Assembly: GCA_900088475.1 (NCBI GenBank)
Contig: FLMG01000909.1
Span: forward strand, 1-45,069
Source: Hyphochytrium catenoides
Lineage: Eukaryota; Sar; Hyphochytriomycetes; Hyphochytriales; Hyphochytriaceae
Direction of reading: 5' to 3'
Length of the DNA stretch: 45,069 nt
A program made the translations under genes and the position numbers. Positions 22,898 through 33,233 of this stretch are shown here, piece after piece (positions within the stretch are counted from its first letter, which is position 1; every line of letters begins with the position of its first letter). The notes under the pieces were generated by a model. The model ran no database searches, had not been told where the DNA came from, and saw nothing but the letters and a program-made list of their open reading frames with translations.

Positions 22898-25480
22898 AAG
22901 AAGCTCGCAGGAAGCCGATGACTTGGTCGTCAGTGACCGGACGATGGCGGTAGACGATCGGAGGAAGGACTCATTACGAGGATAAGGATATTTCGATAAT
23001 AGGAACGACAGGCGTACAAGAGAAGCCTCAAACGTATAGAGTGACAGCTTCTTCCACGCTTGTTGGCCCTCTATATAATATCATTGGGTCGTCGTCGAGT
23101 GCTTGTTACTGCGCGGTGGTGGAGGAAGAAGGAGGACGTCATCCCAAAGATTTCCTCTGGTGGTGCAGGCTACTATTTATCGTTATCATCATCAACATTT
23201 CCTACAATAATAAGAAGAAATGAAGCGTACATGTCAGCCTTATGCTTGAGTCCGTCCTCTCAGACTATCCCCTCTCTATATGGCGGTTAGCCATCCATCC
23301 AAACATTGTTCACTTCCACCCTGCTCTCCTATTATCATCTATTCTTCTCCTCCTCATTTCTGCTCTAGATCAAGTTTGAGTCATTGTCACACCGCTGGTC
23401 CTGATGAGGAGGGCTACTACTATCGCCCTATCCAGCGGCTGGCTTCTACTATGGACTCGACTGCTGTGAGTTCCTGCGTGGTGCTGCAGCTTTATTATTG
23501 TCCGCATCAGCATCAGCAGCAATGTCAATAACATCCACAATGAGACCATTCATAGTAGAGAGCAGGTGCGTGCTATAGTTGTTTCTTCGTGGCGATTGGT
23601 TTGTTCTCAACATACCACAGGAGAAGAAGGCTCGGAGGGATTAAGTGATCTGTCATTTAGACAGGCGGCCGCGGGGGGCAGACCTTGTCCCGTCTAGCGT
23701 GCAATGTTTTGAGTCCTTGACCCGGACAGGGCTTTATTAACCGCCACGTTCCTGATGAGGTGGGCTGAGTGTATGCAGGGTTAGACGAGGGAGGCGTAAC
23801 TTGCTTCTTTGCGCCTTCAATCACTCGTCGACAAGAATTCTGTCATCGATAATCAACAAAGTTTTGCCTCCCCTCTTTTATTCTGCTAGGGAAGATGGTG
23901 CCAACTGGAGACAAGGAAGAGCAACCAACAAGCTTTCTCATTATCAGTAGCTGCCCTGGGTTATTCGACCAACAGGGGGAGCAACATCAGTCTGATTTGT
24001 GAAAACCCAGAACAGGCCATTAAGTAGCCAGAAAGCGCAATCAATTCATTGCTGGAGAATCCACAATCATTCTGCTCACCCGTTAGTCGTGACAGAGCAC
24101 AAGGATGTATCATATAAGAAGCCTCTTGCTGGTTAGGAGGATCAACTGCCGCCTAATATTACCAGCCTGGGAGCTTTCCTTGCCGCCTGCCTGGCCAAGC
24201 GAAGGGAGGGCTCTTGGTCTTCGAAGAAGGAAGTGGTCTGCAATACCGATACTGGCCCCTGCAGCCGTCGGTGGACGGCCGGGAAAGGTTCAGTCTCTCT
24301 ATTGGTGCGATGACCACTTCGGTGTAGAACCCGACATCGTCGATACAAGGTTTAGCGACGCATCCCTCGCTCTCCGTCGGGGCCATATCATTGGTCGCGG
24401 CAGACGTATATTGGGCCTAGAACATTTATCATGGCCCAAGGGAGAGCGAGGGCTGTTTGCTGAACCCTGTACCGATGTCATCGCACCAGTACCTGTAAAG
24501 ACTGAACCCTTCCCGCCGCCGGCCGTCCTCCACCGACGGCTGCAGGGGCCAGTATGTAGCGGAAGCGCCGTGTGATTGACTAATGAGAGAAGCCACGGCA
24601 CTGTAGAAGCCTGGAGAACCTGTTCACTTGAAAAGCGTGTACAAACGCGCTCTGTAACAGTCCATGGCGCGCGAGAACTGACCCCCAACATCTTCTACTA
24701 CCATGAATGCGTGGTGTTGTTGTTGAGTTAGTCGTCCCGATCATCACCACCGTCGTCTGATGTATGAATGCCCAACTCCAAAGGCGACGGCTCCTAAAGG
24801 AGCCTGGTCGACACCTGATGCCCGCCGTTTACTCATAAGGTCGCGTGCGAAGCCGAGGATGTGAGAAGCAGCGCCCGCCAGGCTTGCTCTCCATGGACCG
24901 ACAGGAGGCCGATGGCGGGCTGATGAGTGATGAGGAAGATCTGTCGTTGCGTTTCCTCATCGCTGGTACGAAGGTTACCATTAGAGTCTCCACACCTCCC
25001 CCATGACTGGGCCATCAGAACTCAGAAGTCTGAAACTTCAGAGTAGACTCTGGCGAAACCATCAAACTTACAGGTAGTCTACATCGACTTATATGATAAA
25101 TAAGAATACATCATCAGAAGAATAATGTCAGGCTCGCGACTAGGATTCGGGATTTGTATGATGGGCAACCCCTAATTGAGCTTGGGAGTGCGACAACGGA
25201 GACTGCAGGTCAACAAAGCAAAAGAGACCAAATTGCCATCGCAGTCGAAGATTTTATTGGATTTTTTTCGGGGGCTAGGCACTAGGCAGTTTATCTTGTA
25301 CAGCCCTCTGCCGGCCGTTCATCCCCTCTAGTCAGTCGCTAGGCGATTCATCCTCGGCTTTAACCTTTCGAATGGAGCGATAATAGCGACCTCCCTCCTC
25401 AACCTATTGCCGCCGGACGCCTTTAAGGGGCCAGTAAACTCCGTACCGGCCATCTTCGTCAAGGCGAGAACTTAGGAGCA
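22898..25480. other. Intergenic region with foldback element
   Basis: 2.6 kb between paralogue C and the J-protein gene. Its only clear structure is the long inverted repeat at 24250-24554. ORFs at 24105-24691 on both strands arise from that repeat. The rest looks non-coding. Confidence 0.5.
24250..24554. repeat. Long imperfect inverted repeat (foldback element)
   Basis: Left arm 24250-24386 and right arm 24431-24554 are reverse complements with small indels, separated by a 44-nt spacer. The outermost 26 nt of each arm (24250-24275 and 24529-24554, ending in tactggcccctgcagccg) match perfectly. The inner ends pair through 'ggccat' and 'atggcc', and internal blocks such as 'ggtgcgatgac' and 'ccctcgctctcc' pair too. 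No transposase and no clear target-site duplication were seen. It could be a foldback or MITE-like element, or a head-to-head duplicated gene fragment. Confidence 0.8.
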
Positions 25481-28400
25481 ATGATTGCAATCAGCCATTA
25501 CCGATGCCGCAGGTTCCTGGCCGTTGGTATTCTGAGACAAGAAGCTTTATCTCGCTCTTCTGGCCCTCCATGTCAGGTAGGCAAGGAGGAGTGTTGAAAG
25601 GCCGATCCTGTGACTAGTCTAATCTGTCTCTTTCGTTATTCTCTCATATCGACCAAATACCGAAGGCGAGGATCGCTCTGTATGGTGAAGGTTGGCGTGT
25701 GGTCTCTTTGGCGGGGAAGAGGCAATGTCGTCGCCCTCTTTCATCTTCCTCTCAGAAGAGTTCCATCAACACCGAGGGCGTGGCCTTTGCGCTATCCCTT
25801 CCGGAGGCAGAAGAAGCCTTCCACAGGTTGCAGCCTGCCCCTGATCTGTCGTCTCTTCCTTCTCCTCCCTAATTTTGGCCTGTGGCTCTCTCCATATTCG
25901 CTCTCTCTTCGTCCTCCCTCTCTGATCTCTCTCCTCATCTCTCTTCCTCTTGCCAGAGGCTAAGCTGAACCATCAACCCTCGCACAACGTCGTCTGCAGT
26001 GCCTCCTGTTTGTGCGACATGCCTTCTGTCACTTTTTCATCTCGCAGGCTTCAGTCTCTCCCTTATATGTCGTCATCAATCCAACTTTCTCTATCCTCGT
26101 GCATATTGTCTCTTACGTTGTGTTCCCAGTGATGTGGACGCTCACTCTCTTTGTCCCTTAGGTGGTGTAAGAAGATGACTCCCTTCATAAAGAAGAGGAA
26201 GATAGAGCGTATTACTCCGGTCTATCTTCCTTTCTGGAGCTTTGAGGCCAACGTGGAGGTACGGAAGAGCATCAAAGATACTAGCAGAGGAAGCGTTACG
26301 GGGACAGAGGAGAAGGAGAAGGAGCGAGAGAATAGATAGGCACCAGTTAGCAGAAAGCTGCAAGACGTTAGTGACTGAGCCTCTGGTCCAGACAACTGTA
26401 GGAAGGAGGACGGAGCGAAGTGTGTTCTCTTTAAGAGGAGGAGACATTAAACAGATGCGGAGCGTTCTTCAGGTCTATGGAGGTCATACTTATCGCAGAG
26501 CTATGGTAGGGCGATCAGTTCTAGGCTATTCCACTGCTAGGGACTTCCTACTCGAGGAGACTTCTAGTCTTCCGTATCCCGACCGATGTGTGCCCCACCT
26601 GTTTATGTCCTCCCTTTCCTTACCTTTATCCTCACTCTCTTCGGTATCAATGAATAGCCTTCGTCTAATGGCCCTTTGTCTCCTGACCGTACTTCCCGAA
26701 TCTGTCGTCGTCTTAGCTGGAACCCATCAAGCCCTTTTTAGCCAGCCCTGGGCCAGCCTTCTCCGCTACCTTCCTCCATCTTCCGGGAGACAAATCGGGG
26801 TTCTCGATCGACATTGATCCCTGGACCATGTTTGAGACACTTGCCTGGCACCTCGTTGAGGAACAGATTAGACAGTATGCCCTCTCGCTTCTTCTACTAT
26901 CCTCCCTAATACTCCTGCTGCCAGTTCCCTCTTCATGGTCTTCTCACCAACGTAGCGTAGAACCTCCTTCATGCTCTTCTTTGATAGGCCCTAAGGTCAA
27001 CATACTCTTCGCATCCTCGCTAATGGCCTTTATCTTTCTTTTATCCTTGCTAAATAGGTGATCTCTATTGCGACATCTCTCTCTTTTCTTTCTCTCTGTC
27101 TTGTCATTTCTTTTAAGGTACGAGCAGCATAGAGTTAGGGAAGCTTATCTTCAGGCTCAGGCAGTTCCTCCACCGCCGTCCTCCATTACGGTGAGAGCCT
27201 TTAGGAGAAGGACCAGGCGGATATATGCACCTGCTTATTGCGTGGAGTACAAGCACATGAACAGATATTTTAGAGTTTTTGTGTCAGGTACTCATCCTAA
27301 ACCTCGCGCTTACTTGACTTCTGCCTTGGACATTGCCAATCGTTCTTACGGGCCTCCATCCGGATAATATGGTTACTCACTGGGTCTTAGCATTGTTGCA
27401 TGTTTTCTTTTCTCACTAATTGGCTCCTTTGCTAACCAAGCCCACAATGCACCGGCAGATGTATTTACTCATCTAGCTAGGCCTCACTTGTCTTCAATCT
27501 GCCTCACATTGGCTGTTATGCTAATAGTCCACGATCTCCTGCAGGATATTCGGGAGAAGCGTTTGGACTTCAGCAGCACGGAGTGATCCAAAGCTTCTTG
27601 GGGGCCATGCAGCGGACTTTCAGAAGTCTTCCATTCTTCCTCGCCTTCGTGCCGAGGCTTGTCTTGACTCCTTTCTTTGCTATTTCAAGTGTGGTTGCGG
27701 CATTTGTAAGAACGCTTCCGACCTTCTTCGTCTCCATCCTGTTTTATGATGGCCATACTACTTCGAAAGCCCACCTGTTCTCGGTCTTTCTTTCCTTCCC
27801 CCATCGTTCAGGTTTCTGTTGGGTGTCTATATCTCTTCTTTCGTCGCGGCTTCTTCGATTGTTTGTCTCGCTGTACTTGTCACCGCTTCCACGCTTTCTG
27901 ACAATATTAGTACTTATTTGTGCTATCCTTAGGGTTGGGCCGTGTTCAATAAGTATTCCGTGGTGGTGCGCCAGCGACTTTCTTTCCAAGAATGGAAGGA
28001 AACAAAGGAGAGAGAGATGCGCTTCCAAAGTCAGTATCCAGGAGAGGAATCATTCCAGAGGCATCAGGAAGAAACTGGTGCCGGATGGGGGTAAGTCTTT
28101 TTAGTCCTATCCGTTAAGCACGGCGACGTCGCTTTCTTTTGCCATGCCATACCGTCGTCTCTCACTTACATGTGGCTTCCTCTCTTAAGTCTACGCCTGT
28201 CTTTCCTTTCCTTGCTAAAAAGGACAGTACGCTTCGCACACGACACCTCTGCCTATACCGATCGTTAACTTGGGCTCGATTATGTAGCAGGCAAGAGAGA
28301 TACGAGAGTTATCAGCAGACACGAGAGCCACCGTATGGCAGGGCGGACAGTGGGACTAGGAGAAGAGAGGAAGAGAAGGTACCTGGGTCTCACCTATTTC

Positions 28401-29300
28401 TCCGTGGAACCGAGCATCAATTGAAAAAGGGAATAAATGAATGGCTGCGTGGACTCTAAATTTGTGGACAAGGCGGGAAGAGCTAGTCGTTATCTTTCCC
28501 CTCTTGATCCCCTTATGTTTCTCGCTCTCTCCCTCCACTCTAAACCTGTTGCGTTGTTTTTAAATGCGCCTTTACTCTCTTTCTTCCGTCGATTAGAGAC
28601 AGCAAGAGCGTCGTCGTATGGAGCTGGACGAAGAAGCCAGAAGGATGAGGGAAAGGAGGGAAAAAGCTCAAGCCAGGTGGAGAGAGCTAATTTCGTACTC
28701 TTTCTTGCTCTCTCTCTCCATCTATATCTCTGATACGGTACCTGTTATTTGTCTCGTTAATCTCCTTACCTTCCCGCCTGAACCGCTTTCATCTGTCTCA
28801 GAATCTATTAGGTTTGTCTTCACTACTTGCACTTGGTCCTGTTCTTGACTTCTCTTTTCTCTCTGTCTCCAGTGGTGAGCGCTATGACCCGAAGGACCAC
28901 TATAGAATGCTGGGCGTTAGTTCCACTGCCACCACGGACGAGGTCAAGAAAGCTTTCCGCCGTGAAGTAATGAAGGTCTGAGCTCTCAGCCTCTCTCTCT
29001 CTCCTTTTCCATGGAGGCTACTCGTCTCTGCGGCTTTCTTACGTGCTAACCTCTCAGCCTCTTTTGACCTGTCGCCTGTCTCACTCCGTTTCGTTGGCCT
29101 CTCTACAGTGGCATCCAGATATGCAGGAGAGAGGAATAGGAAACGTGGCGTACGCAGAAGAGAGGACAAAACACATCCTCCACAGCTATAACATCTTAAG
29201 AGACCCAAAGAAGAGAGAGGAGTACGATAGAGAGAGAAGTGCTCAGCAAGAGCAAAGCAAAGGAAAGTCTTCCTGGCCCTTCTCCGCCAAAGGTTGGTAG
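25481..29300 (+). CDS. Membrane-associated J-domain (DnaJ-like) protein
   Basis: Co-chaperone that would stimulate an Hsp70 through a C-terminal J domain. Exons: 25481-25576, 25756-25826, 26162-26258, 26473-26587, 26742-26874, 27118-27287, 27545 to about 27706, about 27812-27872 (uncertain), 27933-28090, 28291-28378, 28603-28676, 28873-28975, 29109-29300. The J domain is clear: KDHYRMLGV, KKAFRREVMK, then the WHPD tripeptide region right after an intron (29109), and YDRERSA at the end. The N-terminus (MIAISHYRCRRFLAVG) is basic and could be a mitochondrial presequence. Next comes a block, EEAFHRW then ITPVYLPFWSFEANVEV, like that seen before a J or zinc-ribbon domain in plant and algal proteins. 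Hydrophobic segments around 27640-27706 and 27812-27872 suggest membrane helices. A Glu/Arg-rich linker precedes the J domain. The junction between 27706 and 27812 did not close in phase. Confidence 0.83.
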
Positions 29301-29707
29301 TTAGCGGAAGGTGGTCGCGAAAGCAAAGACAGAGAAAGAAGACAGAGCGCAGTGGTAAGCATACATATTTATTCTGCAGGCAAGTGGCATATGGTTACTG
29401 TCTGTCCTTCCATGAGAAGAACACCGTAACTTATAAAAAGAAATATTCAAAGGAGAGTGACGAGAGGAGAGGAGATTTTGCACGGCCACCACAATTCTTT
29501 GGAAGCTAGACAAGATAAAATAGCAGAATAACCCAAGAAGAGAGAGAAACAGAGGAGGGAGAGAGAGAGAGAGTTATAGAGTCGTAGCGTTGCATTGAGA
29601 ACCATAAGGAGCAGATTAGAAATGCCCCCCGATAACCTTAGAGATAGGCAGCGGGGAATAGGCGACTGCAGGCTGGGGTGCTAGCAGCTAGATTTCGGGG
29701 AAGCGTT
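29301..29707. other. Intergenic region between convergent J-protein and minE genes
   Basis: 407 nt, purine-rich on the plus strand in the second half (gagagaga near 29555-29575). It is expected to hold two 3' ends. No gene seen. Confidence 0.5.
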
Positions 29708-30827
29708 CTATCTAGTTGGGCTGACAGGAACCTGCATCTCGAAGATGTCTAGGTCTCCCTCATGCTTCACTAGGGATTCGAGAGGGAACCAAGAGAAAAG
29801 ACTACATTAGAATGCGGGCGAGGCGAGAGGTGAAAGACCACAGGTATGAGCAGGAACGTTGACCCAGTGAAAGAGGACTAGGTCAGTTTGGTAGAGGTAA
29901 TCCAGTGTATGTTCTCACCTGACATTGTCACGTCCGCCCCATCAACGACCTTGATGTGCTTCTACTCAAGGATAGGTCAACGTGACGCCCGAAGGCAAAG
30001 AGGGAGAGAGAAGCTTTAATGGGAAGATAAAGACAAAGGATAATACAATGGAAGGAGCCAGGGAAAGTCTAATCAGACGTCAAGCAAATCTAATAACGCT
30101 GCGTCAAATACAGTCGATTCGCATCGACATGGGAAACGGGCCACAAAGCGTGGCTTCACCTTGACATAGGTAGCCAGAATCAGTGAACTCAAGGGTAAAA
30201 AGTAAGGCTGTACTGGTGACCGTAGAGAGAAACAAAGGATGCTGCAATATCTAAGGAGATAGTCGGCAAGGAAGTGTTGACAAAGATCAGAGGAAGGCTT
30301 TACCTGTACGATCTGTAAAAGCTCCTGCTGTAGGCTGGACATATCAACCGCAGAAAGCACCTGTGAGCCTCGTTGCTGTGCGAGGATGATCTGCAGTCGT
30401 TCCCGAGCAACATCCCGCGTTGATTTCTAATGAAAAATAAAGGCAAGAGAGTGGACAGCAGGGAGTGAGGAGGAGGTGATGAGAAGAGATGACAGACCAT
30501 CTCCCACAAGGGATCCTCGAAGAAACGCAAAGCGTACGAGAGAGGCAGAGATCCTAGAACAGACAAGGAGTTTCCGGGAAGCGGCTCATAGGAGGTACTT
30601 AGCCTAGCAGGAGAAGCCTAGTAGCGGCACAAACCAAAGAGAGGAAGAGGATGACAAGAGAAATACGGAAGGTCTACGAAGAGCATGCCATTGATGGCAG
30701 AGGTTCGGTCGATACGACAGGTTGAGTTAATATGTCAAATTGTGGCAGGTCTAACCTCATGCTTGACTGAAAGTCCAGGCAGGGAGCTTTGGAATGCTCT
30801 AAGCCTCTGAACCAGCCTTCCTGCCAT
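29708..30827 (-). CDS. minE: MinE-like division-site factor with organelle presequence
   Basis: MinE stimulates the MinD ATPase and positions the FtsZ ring; eukaryotic copies act in plastids or, in some protists, mitochondria. Exons from the 5' end: 30756-30827, 30498-30617, 30304-30426, 29919-29961, 29708-29769. All phases close: 139 residues. The first exon reads MAGRLVQRLRAFQSSLPGLS, rich in Arg, Ser and Leu with no acidic residue, typical of a mitochondrial presequence; there is no signal peptide. The MinE core follows: a possible membrane-targeting segment LSYALRFF, the MinD-contact helix STRDVARERLQIILAQQRG, the second helix SSLQQELLQIVQ, and strands KHIKVVDGADVTM and EGDLDIFEMQVPV, in the order and spacing of bacterial MinE. 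No MinD gene is in the window. Plastid targeting in an organism with a primary plastid cannot be excluded. Confidence 0.88.
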
Positions 30828-31680
30828 AGTCTGTCCCGTCTATTTTGAGTAAAGCCGGAATACTGCTCCTCCTAGAGCTCGATCACCACCGCCCACAAGC
30901 TTGAATATCTCAAACCCACAACGTGTCTCCGATCTCTTACTTTCACTATTGTATATTACGGGTAGGGAGCGAGTAAAGTCTTCGGAAGGTAGGGGACTCT
31001 TAGTTGGAGTTCTTGGCTGTCTTTTGTGAAGGGTGCGCAGAGATGCAGAGGCTCGAAGATAGAAAGTGGAGAAAGTCTTTTTGACATGAGCTTGGTCTTC
31101 AATTCATTCGCAGCGGTATCACCCGCGCACTCTGTCTTACGTAACACTATCGGTCTATATCTACTGATCATACCTCGTAAGGACTCTGTCTAGTTATGGT
31201 GAACTGCCTTCATTCTCTGATACCGATTGTCGCACCCTTCACAACAAAAGATCTGTCAAACGAGAAAAGAGCGCTGTACATTTGGAAATCAGCGTACAAT
31301 CTTGGGGACGGCTGTTCATTATCTGGGATAAAGTGCAAGTAATGCTTTCTTTAACTGGAATCGAAAGACGGTTATTTCCAATTGCGAATGATGGCAACTC
31401 GTGCCTCGTAATTTCGATTTTTATCGGAATTGAATTACGAAAGGAAATCACAATAGAGACCCAAACAGGAACAGGAAAGGCGATGCAGACCTCCAGATTT
31501 TTTGAAGATGAAGCTTATTGGAACTTCGTTTATAATGAAAAGCCAACCCGCTGTCAACATTATACCTATAAAACCTTTATTAGCTGTAACCGGAAAGGAT
31601 TTGGGTACATTATCTATTATGTAGGGTTCCCAAGACAAAGCTTGATGTCCTGAATGTCGGCTAGCCCGCTAAGCGCTTAA
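30828..31680. other. Divergent intergenic region with AT-rich island
   Basis: 853 nt between the minE start and the next plus-strand gene. The segment from about 31280 to 31640 is visibly richer in A and T than its surroundings. It is open on the plus strand (31282-31653) and largely open on the minus strand (31435-31638), but neither frame is recognised. Likely promoter sequence plus a possible inserted fragment. Confidence 0.5.
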
Positions 31681-32859
31681 ATGATGAGCGACCCTCCAGA
31701 CAGGACCATACTCATGCGAGAAGAAGACTACAATAAAGACAGCTCTTTTGAGTCTATAGATGACGATGAGCGCAACGAAGCGGATAAAGTACAGCTTCAT
31801 CGTTTCCCGTCAGCACTTGACCCTGAGGCCTATTCCTCAGACTTCACAACTGGGGACGATCAGGACTATTGTTCTGAAGACTTCACTAATGATGAGAAGG
31901 AAGCGGTAAAAGAGGTTGAAGACGGGAGAGATGTTCTTTACTTTTTCCCGCTTAGCTGCCGATCAAGCAATTTTAACGTGAACAATGAAACTGAAGAGGA
32001 AAAGCAAGCGGCATTGGATGTGGCGAGTGAGGAGGGACCCGTTCCACGCTCTGATGTGAGCTCTTCGTCCTCACAGGCTTCCAGAGCAGGAATGGCATCC
32101 CAGTGCACGTCTCCATCCCCACTTCCTCCTACTAATCAGTTGGTCTCGGAAACTCTTCCGTCTCTCCATACGTCGGCGCTTTCCTCTCTGTCAGCCTCTA
32201 CACTTTCTTCTCTGACGGAGAAACTGTCCAGGTCGAAACAGATATCCCAAAAGCCAGCACAGAGAGGAATGAACGAGATCCAGCTGCTAGATAAAGACCC
32301 AATACTGGCCACGTTGGACTTCTCTCCTTGGCTTGAAAAGTTGAGGTTGCGCCAGTACAGAGAGGAAAGAGAAACACCTCATGATACAAGGTGTCATTCC
32401 GCTTCTACCACTCGCATGCCTCCCCCAAACCAAAGCCCATTTAACTATTTAGCGGAAAAAGAAAGAGTAGCGTCTCTCAGCCAAGTAAAAGTAGGTCATG
32501 GCTTGATGGAGAGGCTGCGCACAGCGAACTTGTTAGCAGAAATGAAGCGGTTTCTTCTACCCAGTCCCGCATCGTCACTTCCGCAGCGAGTGTCGCATGA
32601 AACAGGCCGACAGAGAGAAGAAGAGGGTAGGAGTGACGGGGAAAGGAGGAATGAGGGCCAAGAGATTCTCCTTCGCTTTCAGCGGTTAACTGTCTACAAG
32701 CTGCGTTCTCGGCTAGAGTCCTCTTGGGCGCAAAAAGTCTCCACGCGGGAGGCTCACATTCGTTCACTTTTCTTTACAACTGAAGATGCTGTGAGGCCGA
32801 TCAGAGCCTTTCGTGAGAAAGAACTAGCGAGCAAAGGGGAAGAGAAAAGCCAGAAGTAG
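31681..32859 (+). CDS. Unknown acidic/Ser-rich protein, single exon
   Basis: An uninterrupted ORF of 392 residues in an otherwise intron-rich neighbourhood. The N-terminal 130 residues are strongly acidic (DDDERNEAD, DFTTGDDQDYCSEDF, ETEEEKQ). A Ser/Pro-rich low-complexity segment follows at about 120-190. The C-terminal half is basic, with likely helical stretches (LEKLRLRQYREERE, LLRFQRLTVYKLRSRLESS). No signal peptide, membrane segment or catalytic motif is visible. Composition suits a disordered scaffold, centrosomal or nuclear protein, but this is only a guess. The tandem ATG at 31681 follows an in-frame stop, so the start is reasonable. It converges with the AUG8-like gene 375 nt downstream. 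Confidence 0.6.
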   Translation: MMSDPPDRTILMREEDYNKDSSFESIDDDERNEADKVQLHRFPSALDPEAYSSDFTTGDDQDYCSEDFTNDEKEAVKEVEDGRDVLYFFPLSCRSSNFNVNNETEEEKQAALDVASEEGPVPRSDVSSSSSQASRAGMASQCTSPSPLPPTNQLVSETLPSLHTSALSSLSASTLSSLTEKLSRSKQISQKPAQRGMNEIQLLDKDPILATLDFSPWLEKLRLRQYREERETPHDTRCHSASTTRMPPPNQSPFNYLAEKERVASLSQVKVGHGLMERLRTANLLAEMKRFLLPSPASSLPQRVSHETGRQREEEGRSDGERRNEGQEILLRFQRLTVYKLRSRLESSWAQKVSTREAHIRSLFFTTEDAVRPIRAFREKELASKGEEKSQK

Positions 32860-33233
32860 TCGGCAACCCGGTGGGTTAGGAAAGCGAAAGAAGATTGCAT
32901 TGAAGTGGAGACGATCCAGTAACTTATCAGCACCCTTCAACTTCTGATCAACAACAAGGCCTCCACGTGATGCGCTTCCTGCTCTCAAGGAGATGGAACC
33001 AATTTCTCAGCCCATTCTGCCTGTCAATGCTTCCTTCTGCAACGCTACATCTCGCTGCAACTCTGACTGCTCCACCGTTACATATGAACTTCTGATTCAG
33101 CGGGAGGTTATATCACTGGGGCATGCTTTTTCTCGTTAGCTGTAGAAATAAATAGGCGGATCAGCTTTTAGAAAGGACAGCTGCAATAAGAGGGTCCGAG
33201 AAGTTGATAAGCCTGAGGAATGAGCTTGCGCGC
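32860..33233. other. Intergenic region between convergent genes
   Basis: 374 nt separating the stops of the single-exon unknown gene and the AUG8-like gene. No feature recognised. Confidence 0.5.

Noticed and set aside
24105-24691. ORFs of 68 to 156 residues on both strands
   Set aside because: They arise from the inverted repeat and have no recognisable protein features.
30073-30303. Exon reading TYVKVKPRF as the middle strand of MinE
   Set aside because: It resembles the MinE KYVKV strand, but there is no acceptor in a suitable position and the 29919-29961 exon fits both phase and sequence.
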